From positions 2,571,778 through 2,635,777 of the forward strand of contig JAPOWR010000001.1 in NCBI GenBank assembly GCA_026707545.1: a stretch of 64,000 nucleotides of DNA, given 5' to 3'. Under the pieces are notes generated by a model that saw only the letters and a list, made by a program, of their open reading frames with translations, did no database searches and was not told where the DNA came from. Shown here one piece after another: positions 19,127 to 26,774 of this stretch; position 1 is the stretch's first letter; each line of letters starts with the position of its first letter. The DNA is from Acidobacteriota bacterium. Lineage in GTDB: Bacteria > Acidobacteriota > Thermoanaerobaculia > Multivoradales > Multivoraceae. Made by a program: the position numbers and the translations under genes.

Positions 19127-20275
19127 TCAGCGGTCGATCCACGCGCCGCAGATCGCTACCGCCTCGGCGAGCTTGTCGCCCTGACCGAGGTAGTAGTGAG
19201 TGGCCCCGGCGATCTCGTGGAACTCCTTGTCGTCGTGGCAGACCGCGGCGTAGAGCCGCCGCGCGTGGCTGGGGGTACACGCCTCGTCGGCGCCGTTGTT
19301 GACGACCAGCACCGGAACGCTGATGTCGGCGGCGCACGCGAGCCCGTCGGCGTTCGACTTCTCGAGGCTCCACTGCGATAGCCAGCTCCGCAGCGTCGTG
19401 AATCGCGCCAGGCCGGTCGGCCCCGTGTTCACGGTCTCCGGGTCGCCGAGGTAGCACCGACCCGGCGGCCGGTCGTTCGGGTCGACAGCCGGGTCGAGCC
19501 AGCGCGGGTCGGCCATCGTCCCCTGGACGACGAAGCAGTGCTCCTTCCGGGCGCCGTCCTCGCGTTTCAGATCCGCCAGCGTCTCGAGCGCCCAGGCCGT
19601 GATCCGCGCGTTGCGGGCGACCTGCGCCCGCCGGTAGCGCTCGAGGAACTCGTCCGAGTAGGGCGGCTGATTCGGGTTGTCCGGGTTGTAGAGATCGAGC
19701 TCCGGGTCCTTCCGGTGCGGCTCGCGCTCGTCGAGGATCGAGGCGTCCATCCACTCGGTGAGCGTTCCGGCGCGGCTGATGTGCGCGGCCAGCAGCATCA
19801 CGCCGTCGGCCGGAATCAGCCCGGCCGCGGTCAGGTCGTACGGGTCCCCGGCCGGTGTGTGGGTGACGGTCGGGTTCTCCGCCTGCTGCTGGTAGTAGAG
19901 CGACAGCGAGCCGCCGCCGCTCCACCCTCCGAGCAGGACGCGCTCGTAGCCGAGTTCCTCCCTGGCGTGCTGGATCGTGCGGCCGAGGTCGACCACGCAC
20001 TTCTCCATGATGAGGGCCGTGTCGTTGCCGCGATAGCGCCCGTTGCAGTAGATGACGTGGTGGCCAGCCGCCGCCAGTCCCCGCACCAGCGGCAGCCAGG
20101 CGCCGCCGCCGATCGGGTGGTTGAAGATGACGACCGTCTTCGAGGCGCGCTCGCGCGGCCGCAGCAGGTGACCGTCGAAGAAGACGAAGCCGCCCGGCCC
20201 GCCGTAGACGTCGCCGAAGTCGGCGGTCTCCCGGAAGAAGACCGGGAAGGGAATGCGATCGTAGGGCTCGATCAT
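19127..20275 (-). CDS. alpha/beta hydrolase
   Basis: 382-residue alpha/beta hydrolase with no signal peptide. The nucleophile elbow is GGWSGGGSL, the likely acid is Asp in NNGADEACTP and the catalytic His is in GATHYYLG. A large insertion between core and cap (about residues 150-260, rich in Asp and Pro) makes it longer than a minimal hydrolase. The ATG at 20275 lies 14 bp after the dioxygenase stop on the same strand, so the two are likely co-transcribed. Its place next to a ring-cleaving dioxygenase suggests it may cleave a C-C or ester bond in the ring-fission product, which is inference. Confidence 0.85.
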   Translation of the reverse strand: MIEPYDRIPFPVFFRETADFGDVYGGPGGFVFFDGHLLRPRERASKTVVIFNHPIGGGAWLPLVRGLAAAGHHVIYCNGRYRGNDTALIMEKCVVDLGRTIQHAREELGYERVLLGGWSGGGSLSLYYQQQAENPTVTHTPAGDPYDLTAAGLIPADGVMLLAAHISRAGTLTEWMDASILDEREPHRKDPELDLYNPDNPNQPPYSDEFLERYRRAQVARNARITAWALETLADLKREDGARKEHCFVVQGTMADPRWLDPAVDPNDRPPGRCYLGDPETVNTGPTGLARFTTLRSWLSQWSLEKSNADGLACAADISVPVLVVNNGADEACTPSHARRLYAAVCHDDKEFHEIAGATHYYLGQGDKLAEAVAICGAWIDR

Positions 20276-20289
20276 GGCGGCTCGACCGG

Positions 20290-21249
20290 TCAGAACTCGA
20301 CGCGAGGAAGCGCGGCCTCGATCGCGTCCCGCTGGGGTTCCAGGTGCTTCGGAAGCGAGAGGATCGTCCCCAGCGAGTCGAGGTCCTCGTCCACCGTCCA
20401 GCCCGGGTCGAGGTTCGACAGCTCCAGGTTGATGCCTCCCGGCGCAGTGAAGTACGTCGAGTGGAACCAGCCGCGGTCCCGGGCCCCGGTCACGATCAGG
20501 CCGGCGCCGGCGAGGATCCGGGTCCACCGTTCCATGTCCTCGACACTGTCGACCGTCAGCGCGATGTGGTGCAGGCCGCCGAGACCGTGCCGTCCCCAGG
20601 GCCCGTCGCCTCGCTCGACGACGTCGATCAGCTTGCCGGGCTCGTTGCCGCCTACCGCGAGCCGCGTGCGGCTCCGTTCGGTGGCGACCACCTCGAACCC
20701 CAGGACGCCAACGAGGAACTGCAGGGTCAGCTCGGGAATGCGCGGGGCGACGGTGGCGTGGTGGAAGCCGCGAATCTGGTGCTCCCCGGGAAGGTCGGCC
20801 AGCTCCGGCACCCGGGGGTCCTCGCAGCCGACGAGCTCCGACGAGATGCCGTCGAAGTCCCGAAAGTGGAGGACGGGGTCGCCGAACCGAGCCGGGCGAT
20901 CGGTGCAGGTGCAGCCCACCGCGGTCAGTCGCTCGCGCCAGAAGTCCATGCTCCCCGGCGAAACCGAGTAGCTCACGTCGGTGATTGAGCCGCGACCGTC
21001 GACGGCCGGCGACAGCGGAATGCCCTCGAGGACGATGTTCGTCATGATCGTTCCCGGGTGGCCCAGGCGGTCGCCGAAGAAGAAGTGCCAGCCGGAGGTC
21101 GGGTTCTCCTGGTTGCAGGTCTTCTTCACCAGACGAAGCCCCAGCACGTCGCGGTAGAAGCGGAGGTCGTTGGCCGCGGAGCCGACCAGCCCCGTGATGT
21201 GGTGGATGCCCCGGATCGGGCCGCGGGTGGGCCTCCTGAACTCAGTCAT
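20290..21249 (-). CDS. VOC superfamily ring-cleaving dioxygenase (PcpA/MhqO-like)
   Basis: 319 residues made of two glyoxalase/VOC modules. The metal ligands expected in the family are present: His in GIHHITG, His in GLHHIAL and Glu in INLELSNLDPG. The stretch KKTCNQENP followed by FFFGD resembles the MhqO/PcpA (hydroquinone ring-cleaving) branch rather than simple glyoxalases. A cytosolic Fe(II) enzyme acting on a hydroquinone or a related phenol is likely. It is the first gene of the minus-strand operon, divergent from the lyase gene at 21309 over 59 bp. Confidence 0.85.
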   Translation of the reverse strand: MTEFRRPTRGPIRGIHHITGLVGSAANDLRFYRDVLGLRLVKKTCNQENPTSGWHFFFGDRLGHPGTIMTNIVLEGIPLSPAVDGRGSITDVSYSVSPGSMDFWRERLTAVGCTCTDRPARFGDPVLHFRDFDGISSELVGCEDPRVPELADLPGEHQIRGFHHATVAPRIPELTLQFLVGVLGFEVVATERSRTRLAVGGNEPGKLIDVVERGDGPWGRHGLGGLHHIALTVDSVEDMERWTRILAGAGLIVTGARDRGWFHSTYFTAPGGINLELSNLDPGWTVDEDLDSLGTILSLPKHLEPQRDAIEAALPRVEF

Positions 21250-21308
21250 GGGATCTCCTCGTCATCCGCTCGATGCCCTAGCCAGCAGATGTTACGTTCG
21301 TTGGCCGC

Positions 21309-22190
21309 ATGAACTCCTCCCCCGCGGCGCGGCTGCGCGCCCTGCTCGATGCTCCCGGACTCCGGGTGATGCCCTGCTGCTTCGACGCGCTCTCCGCCCG
21401 GCTCATCGAGCAGGCGGGATTCGAGCTGACCTTCATGAGCGGGTTCGCCGTCTCCGCCAGCCGCCTGGGATTGCCCGACACGGGTCTCATCTCCTTCGGC
21501 GAGATGCTCGACCAGGGCCGCAACATCTGTGCGGCCACCCGGCTGCCGGTGATCGGCGACGGCGACACCGGCTACGGCAACGCCCTGAACGTCAAGCGCA
21601 CGGTGACGAGCTACGCGGCCGCCGGCTTCGCGGGCGTGATGATCGAAGACCAGGAGGCGCCCAAGCGCTGCGGGCACACCCGCGGCAAGCGGGTCGTCTC
21701 CCGCGCCGAGGCCCTGTCGCGGGTCCGCGCCGCGGCCGACGCGCGCGATGAAGGCGCGGACATTCTGGTCATGGCCCGCACCGACGCTCGCGCCACCGAC
21801 GGACTGGACGAAGCCATCGCCCGCTGCCGGGCCTTCGCCGACCTCGGCGCGGACATCCTCTTCCTCGAAGGTCCGCGGTCCGAGAGCGAGATGGCCGCGT
21901 TCTGCGAAGCGGTCCCCGGCCCGAAGATGGCGAACCTGGTCGAGGGAGGCGACACACCGTTGCTACCGCCCAGGCGGCTCGAGGAGATCGGCTACAGGAT
22001 CGCTGCTTACCCGCTGACGCTTCTCTCCGCCGCCACCGCGGCCATGCTCCAGGCACTTGAGGCCATGGCGAGCGGAGACCAGCCCGCTAACGCGGTGGAC
22101 TTCAAGCGTCTGCGCGCCATCATCGGATTCGAGGACTACGACGCCGAGGCAGAGCGCTACGACGCCCGACACTTTCGGAAAAGTCAATAG
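21309..22190 (+). CDS. isocitrate lyase/PEP mutase family C-C lyase
   Basis: 293-residue TIM-barrel protein. The metal-binding loop GDGDTGYG and the catalytic-loop signature KRCGH (the KKCGH motif of isocitrate lyase) are intact. At this length it belongs with oxaloacetate decarboxylase, methylisocitrate lyase and 2,3-dimethylmalate lyase rather than full isocitrate lyase. The motif supports a carboxylate C-C lyase, but the exact substrate cannot be read from sequence. It is divergent from the VOC dioxygenase, and could process a product of that pathway; that link is only positional. Confidence 0.87.
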   Translation: MNSSPAARLRALLDAPGLRVMPCCFDALSARLIEQAGFELTFMSGFAVSASRLGLPDTGLISFGEMLDQGRNICAATRLPVIGDGDTGYGNALNVKRTVTSYAAAGFAGVMIEDQEAPKRCGHTRGKRVVSRAEALSRVRAAADARDEGADILVMARTDARATDGLDEAIARCRAFADLGADILFLEGPRSESEMAAFCEAVPGPKMANLVEGGDTPLLPPRRLEEIGYRIAAYPLTLLSAATAAMLQALEAMASGDQPANAVDFKRLRAIIGFEDYDAEAERYDARHFRKSQ

Positions 22191-22375
22191 CGGCGTTTGC
22201 GACTTTCCCGCTTGGGCGCAGGCTCTTCCGCCGGGCACGCCACCCCATCCTCCTCCTGATCCTCGAACAACGCCGCGAGTTCGGCGGCCAGTGACTCTCC
22301 GTGCTCCCGGATGATCCGGCCGTCCCGGGCCTCATCGATCACCGGTCGAGGGAGCGTAGGCGTCTCTGGCTCCAT
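22184..22375 (-). CDS. small hypothetical protein, uncertain
   Basis: A 63-residue open frame that I do not recognise. It is highly charged: acidic in the middle (ALFEDQEEDGV) with a basic tail (KRESRKRRY), and could form one amphipathic helix. Its 3' end overlaps the lyase gene by 7 bp tail-to-tail. No clear Shine-Dalgarno is present. It may be a chance open frame in GC-rich DNA. Codon pattern does not settle it. Confidence 0.3.
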   Translation of the reverse strand: MEPETPTLPRPVIDEARDGRIIREHGESLAAELAALFEDQEEDGVACPAEEPAPKRESRKRRY

Positions 22376-22491
22376 GCGCTAAGCCTAGTTGAAGACGAAA
22401 GGCGGGTAGTGCGGTGCGGGGTTCGTCCTACGGATATGGCGACCACGCGGATCAACGACTCGCGAAGCGCGTTCAACAGCCCGAGGCGCTA

Positions 22492-22517
22492 CCGGGTAGT
22501 CCGGCCGGACTACCCGG
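22492..22517. other. perfect 26-bp palindrome
   Basis: A perfect inverted repeat: arms CCGGGTAGTCC around a central GGCC, symmetrical over the full 26 bp. It lies in the spacer downstream of the minus-strand MFS gene. As RNA it could form a hairpin terminator; as DNA it could be a dimeric-protein site. Confidence 0.75.
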
Positions 22518-22576
22518 AAGACCGGTGAGACTACCCAAGAAACAAGGCCGACTACCCAAGAAACTACCCAAGAAAC
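22510..22576. repeat. short direct-repeat array, 21-bp period
   Basis: The 13-mer CTACCCAAGAAAC occurs at 22531, 22552 and 22564, with a divergent unit (CTACCCGGAAG) at 22510. The first three starts are spaced by exactly 21 bp and the last by 12 bp. The array shares the CTACCC core with the right arm of the adjoining palindrome. No supported gene covers it. Confidence 0.7.
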
Positions 22577-22604
22577 CGTGCGGGACCAGATCCAACGCCG
22601 CCCC

Positions 22605-23978
22605 TCAATCCACCTCCCACCTCCCCGCCTCCTCCATCGCCTTCCGGTACGCCGACAGGCAGTACCAGAACAGGATCGCGCCCGCCGGCTTGAAGATCGC
22701 CTGCATCGTGGCGAGCGAGTAGTGGACCTTGCCGTCGTCCTGGAAGAGGAAGTCGGTGAAAGCGGCCAGGGTGCTGGTGCCGAAGGCCATGCCGATGAAG
22801 CTGGTCAGGAAGATGTAGAAGGCCGTGGCCTGACCGCGCATCTGGTTGGGCGTGATCGGCTGGAACGCTGCCGCCATCACGCCGAGGTAGGCGCCCGAGA
22901 AGATCATCCCGGGGATCAGCACCAGCAAGGTGAGCGTGGCGCTGCCCACGAGCGGGGCCGCAACCGAGGGCGGCGTGGCGATCAGGGTCGTCGCCAGCAG
23001 GGTCCGCACGTAGGCGTCCCTGTAGCCGCGCGCCGCGAGGCGGTTGGCGATCCAGGGCGCGACCATGATGCCGACGACCCCGGTGATGATCGAGATCGTC
23101 CCGTAGCTCGTTCCGGCGTCGCCGCGGCTCAGGCCGTAGTTGCGGACGAGGAACTCCGGGTACCAGGCGGAGGAGCCGTAGCCGGCCATCGCCAGCATGG
23201 ATGAGCCGATGAACAGCGGCAGGTAGACGCGCTTGCGCTCCCAGATGAACCTGACGAACTCGCGAACCGGCAAGCGCTCCCTGCCGCTTCGCGAAACAGC
23301 CAGCTCCTTGCGTTGCGGCTCGACCATCGTCAGCAGCAGGAGCGCCAGCAGAACCCCGGGCAGGCCGACCGTCACCAGCGTCGCCTGCCAGGGTTGCAGC
23401 GTGCCGACGACCGGCAGGTCGATCGGACCGATGCGGGTGTAGTAGTCGATCAGCAGGCCGCCGATCACCAGGGCGAAGCCGCCGCCGACCCGCACGCCCG
23501 TCTTGTAGAAGGACATCGCGTAGCCAAAGTGGGCCGGGCGGTAGCTGTCGGTGATGATCGAGTAGGCCGGCGGTGCAAGCCCGGCCTCGCCGGCGCCGAC
23601 CGCCATCCGCGAAGCGAACAGTTGCGACACGCTGTTGGCGAGGCCGCCCGCCGCCGTCGCCAGGCTCCAGAAGGCGACGCTGGCGGCGACGATGAGCCTG
23701 CGCGAGTAGTGGTCGGCGAGCCGGCCCAGGGGAAAGCTGGCGAAGCTGTACACGAGCGCGAACGCGGCGCCGGCGAGCAGGCTGTACTGGAAGTCGGTGA
23801 TCCCGAACTGCTCCCGGATCGGGCCGACCAGGAGGGAGAGGATGTTGCGGTCGAGAAACGACAGCACGTAGGCGAGGAACAGCAGGACGACGCCGTAGTT
23901 GGCGGCGCCGAGCGACGGGTAGCCGGCGGCCGTCTCCGCCGACCCGGCCTCGCCCGCGGTCCTCGTGTCGACGGTCAA
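22605..23978 (-). CDS. MFS transporter (spinster/ACS-like)
   Basis: 457 residues with about twelve membrane segments. The first-helix motif is SFLDRNILSLLVGPI and the conserved MFS loop is GRLADHYSRRL, typical of the branch that carries organic acids or lipids in other organisms. The start is TTG at 23978, which overlaps the stop of the upstream deacylase-like gene by 4 bp (TTGA), so the two are translationally coupled and probably act together: the transporter may import the substrate of the deacylase or export its product. Substrate otherwise unknown. Confidence 0.88.
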   Translation of the reverse strand: MTVDTRTAGEAGSAETAAGYPSLGAANYGVVLLFLAYVLSFLDRNILSLLVGPIREQFGITDFQYSLLAGAAFALVYSFASFPLGRLADHYSRRLIVAASVAFWSLATAAGGLANSVSQLFASRMAVGAGEAGLAPPAYSIITDSYRPAHFGYAMSFYKTGVRVGGGFALVIGGLLIDYYTRIGPIDLPVVGTLQPWQATLVTVGLPGVLLALLLLTMVEPQRKELAVSRSGRERLPVREFVRFIWERKRVYLPLFIGSSMLAMAGYGSSAWYPEFLVRNYGLSRGDAGTSYGTISIITGVVGIMVAPWIANRLAARGYRDAYVRTLLATTLIATPPSVAAPLVGSATLTLLVLIPGMIFSGAYLGVMAAAFQPITPNQMRGQATAFYIFLTSFIGMAFGTSTLAAFTDFLFQDDGKVHYSLATMQAIFKPAGAILFWYCLSAYRKAMEEAGRWEVD

Positions 23979-25504
23979 CGCGCGAAGCGGCCGACGATCG
24001 GACGACCGGGGCTGACTCCCTCCACGGTCTCGCCGTCGCGTACGACGAACACGCCGTTCACCATCGTGTGGACGATGCCCTCCGAGAACGAGAGCCCGCC
24101 CTCGAAGGTGGCGGTGTCGATCACCGTCTCCGGGTCGAACACGACGATGTCCGCGTCGGCGCCGACCTGGATCCGCCCCTTCCGCCTCATCTGCTCGGAC
24201 ATCGTCGCCACCCGGTCCGCCGGGAGCAGGCTCATCTTCAACAGGGCCGTCATCAGGTCGAGCGTGCCCCGCTCACGCACGTAGCGGCCGAGAATCCGGG
24301 AGTAGGTCCCGGCCGTCCGCGGGTGCGCTCCCGGAGCGTAGGGCATGCCGTCGGAGGCGACGATCACCCAGTCGTTGTCCAGGGCCGTCTCGATCCACTC
24401 CTCCTTCATGAAGTGGAGAATCACGGTTCCCCCCTCGCGGCGATACCGCTCGAAGGTCTCCTTCGTCAGCCTCTCCCCCGTCTCCTCCCACTGCAGGTCG
24501 CCGTAGTCGATCTGCAGGCGGTCCTGCCAGCCCTCGTCGAAGATGGAGGACTCGAGGCTGGTCGAGCCGGCGGTGTAGGGGTACGCCTCCGTCGTCACGT
24601 CCAGCCCCAGGCGGGCAGCGCCGTCGATCATGTCGAGGACCGTGTCGATCTCTCCCAGCGCCATGCTGTTGACGTGCACGATGTGCAGCGGCGCCCCGGT
24701 CCCGACCGCGTTGGCCAGGACTTCCTGCATCGCGTCGATGCTCATCGAGCGCACATGCGTGTGGATGGTGGCCCGCTTCTCGCCGGCGAACCGGAAGACC
24801 TCGAAGATCTCCCTGCGGCTGGCGCCGGGGTAGTACTGGGTCGCCATCCCGATACCCAGGCCGCCCTGCTCGAGCCCGCCCTGCAGATGCTCCAGCATGG
24901 CCGGGAAGCGCCCGGGCGGCAGTTCCGAGTAGTACGTCCTTTGCGCGGCATCGCGCATGGAGTCGAGCGGTTCGTCCGCAGCGCCGGCTGCCGCGAAGGC
25001 CGCCGCGAGATCCGCCTGTTCCTCCTCCGGGACGATCTCCAGGCCCCTCAGGGCGCCGTGGTTGACCGTGGCGCCGTAGTTCACGAGCGACCTGCCTCGT
25101 CTCGACTCCAGGAACGACCCGACATCCGGCACGCCCCATTCGAGCTCCAGCGCCGTGGTCACGCCGTCCCGCGCCTGGTACTCGTGCGCCCGCGGACCCT
25201 GGCCGTGGGCGTGGAGGTCGACGAAGCCCGGGGCCAGCACGAGGCCGGCGGCATCGATCAGGACGCCTCCGTCGGCGAGCGAGTCCGCGAGCGACTCTTC
25301 GGTGAGGGCGGCGATGACGTCGCCCCGGATGCCCACGTTCCGAACCTCGTCGAGCCTCCTCTCGGGGTCGATGACGCGGGCCCCCTGGAAGACGACGTCG
25401 AACTCCTGCGTGTCGGCCTCGCCGCTCCCGTCCGTGGCGGGGTTGCAGCCGAGAAGAAGCGTCGCGAGAAGGGGGACCGTTCTGGCAAACGATGAGGGGG
25501 TCAT
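23975..25504 (-). CDS. N-acyl-D-amino-acid deacylase-like amidohydrolase, lipoprotein
   Basis: 509 residues. The N terminus is a lipoprotein signal (lipobox LLGC, Cys20), so it is anchored on the periplasmic side of the inner membrane or in the outer membrane. The amidohydrolase metal site starts with H-x-H in DLHAHGQG, with later His in IHTHVRS and IVHVNS and Asp in VASDGMPY. The family contains D-aminoacylases and dihydroorotase-like enzymes. It is coupled to the downstream MFS gene through a 4-bp overlap and is divergent from the Tat-exported M19 gene. D-amino-acid release is the family-based expectation. Confidence 0.85.
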   Translation of the reverse strand: MTPSSFARTVPLLATLLLGCNPATDGSGEADTQEFDVVFQGARVIDPERRLDEVRNVGIRGDVIAALTEESLADSLADGGVLIDAAGLVLAPGFVDLHAHGQGPRAHEYQARDGVTTALELEWGVPDVGSFLESRRGRSLVNYGATVNHGALRGLEIVPEEEQADLAAAFAAAGAADEPLDSMRDAAQRTYYSELPPGRFPAMLEHLQGGLEQGGLGIGMATQYYPGASRREIFEVFRFAGEKRATIHTHVRSMSIDAMQEVLANAVGTGAPLHIVHVNSMALGEIDTVLDMIDGAARLGLDVTTEAYPYTAGSTSLESSIFDEGWQDRLQIDYGDLQWEETGERLTKETFERYRREGGTVILHFMKEEWIETALDNDWVIVASDGMPYAPGAHPRTAGTYSRILGRYVRERGTLDLMTALLKMSLLPADRVATMSEQMRRKGRIQVGADADIVVFDPETVIDTATFEGGLSFSEGIVHTMVNGVFVVRDGETVEGVSPGRPIVGRFAR

Positions 25505-25580
25505 GATCCGGCCGATGGTATACACCCCCTCTGCACCGTAGCCCGCTACATCCGACTCTCTCGACCACGGAGTGGTAGCC

Positions 25581-26774
25581 ATGCCGTCGAAGACCCCCGC
25601 GCGTACCCGCCTGTCACGCCGAACGCTGCTCGGGCAAGGCGTCGGGGCGGGCGCTCTCCTCGCCGCGTCGACGGTCGGCGCGCCGTATCTCGCCTTCGGC
25701 AGGCACAGGCTGTTCGCCCAGAGCGAGGAGCGGTACTCGACGCGTGCGGTCGACCTGATGGGCGACTCGCTGGTCATCGACATGCTGAGCCCGCTCACAC
25801 TGGCGTCGTCGACGATGCGGGCCTGGTACGGCAACCCCGAGAACATCCCCGAATCGTTCTGGGACGATCTCGACCGGTCCGGGATCGACGCCGTTCTCGA
25901 CGCGGTGGGAACCGGCCCCTTCGGCGCCAGGGAATCCGTTCTGGAGCGGGTCGCGGGAGTCAACGGCGTCGTCGCGCACAACGGACACCGGATGCTCCGC
26001 GTCTCTCGAGCCGCGGACCTCGACGAGGCGGCGCGAAGCGGCCGCGTCGGCATGATCTTCGGCGTGCAGAACGCCGATCACTTCCACTCGCTGGACGATG
26101 TCAAATACTTCTACGGGCTCGGCCAGCGCGTGTCGCAGTTGACCTACAACGCGCGCAACCTGATCGGCACCGGAGCGACCGACCGGATCGACGGCGGCCT
26201 GTCGAACTGGGGGGTCGCGATCATCGAGCGGATGAACGACGTCGGGATGGCCGTGGACGTGTCCCACTGCGGCGACCGCACGTCGCTCGACGCCTTCGAG
26301 GCCTCGAAGAAGCCCGTCCTGGTCACCCACTCGAACGTCCGGGCGCTCGCGGACGGCCACGTCCGCTGCAAGCCGGACGAGGTCATCGACGCGGTCAAGG
26401 AGGCCGGCAGCGTCTTCGGCGTGACGAACATCCGGATGTTCGTCAAGGCCGACGAGCCGACGACCGTCGAGCACTATCTCGACCACTTCGACTACCTGAC
26501 GAAGCGGATCGGCGCCGAACACGTCGGCATCGGCAGCGACATCGACCTCTACGGCTACGACGACATGCCGAAGGCGGACTACGAGCGGCTCAAGGCCGCC
26601 TACCAGCAGGGCAAGTACCGTTTCCGGGACCAGATCGACATCCCGGAAGTGGCCCACCCCCAACGGGTCTTCGACCTCACCGAGGGCCTGATCCGGCGGG
26701 GCTACACGGACCCCGACATTCGGGGCATCCTCGGCGGCAACTTCCGCCGGGTTCTGGAGGAGATCTGGGGATGA
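25581..26774 (+). CDS. Tat-exported M19 dipeptidase homologue with degenerate metal site
   Basis: About 397 residues. A Tat leader (SRRTLLGQGVGAGALLA) precedes an M19 fold. Later ligands are kept: His in VDVSHCGD, His in LVTHSN and Asp in GSDIDLYG. However the first-metal H-x-D is replaced (VIDMLSPL where others have DGHxD), and the bridging Glu appears to be Gln (FGVQNADHF). Activity on dipeptides is therefore doubtful; it may use one metal or be a binding protein. I prefer ATG 25581 with GGAG 8 bases upstream over GTG 25572. Its stop overlaps the next gene start by 4 bp. Confidence 0.85.
   Translation: MPSKTPARTRLSRRTLLGQGVGAGALLAASTVGAPYLAFGRHRLFAQSEERYSTRAVDLMGDSLVIDMLSPLTLASSTMRAWYGNPENIPESFWDDLDRSGIDAVLDAVGTGPFGARESVLERVAGVNGVVAHNGHRMLRVSRAADLDEAARSGRVGMIFGVQNADHFHSLDDVKYFYGLGQRVSQLTYNARNLIGTGATDRIDGGLSNWGVAIIERMNDVGMAVDVSHCGDRTSLDAFEASKKPVLVTHSNVRALADGHVRCKPDEVIDAVKEAGSVFGVTNIRMFVKADEPTTVEHYLDHFDYLTKRIGAEHVGIGSDIDLYGYDDMPKADYERLKAAYQQGKYRFRDQIDIPEVAHPQRVFDLTEGLIRRGYTDPDIRGILGGNFRRVLEEIWG

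Noticed and set aside
16212-20000. A single open frame of about 1260 codons on the minus strand
   Set aside because: Only the last 547 codons code for a real protein (serine hydrolase). The rest is an Arg/Pro-rich shadow of the CapA and hydrolase genes, which have clear motifs in other frames.
22414-22722. A plus-strand frame encoding RLPKK repeats
   Set aside because: It is only the translation of the short 21-bp repeat array, runs into the MFS gene on the other strand and has no start signal.
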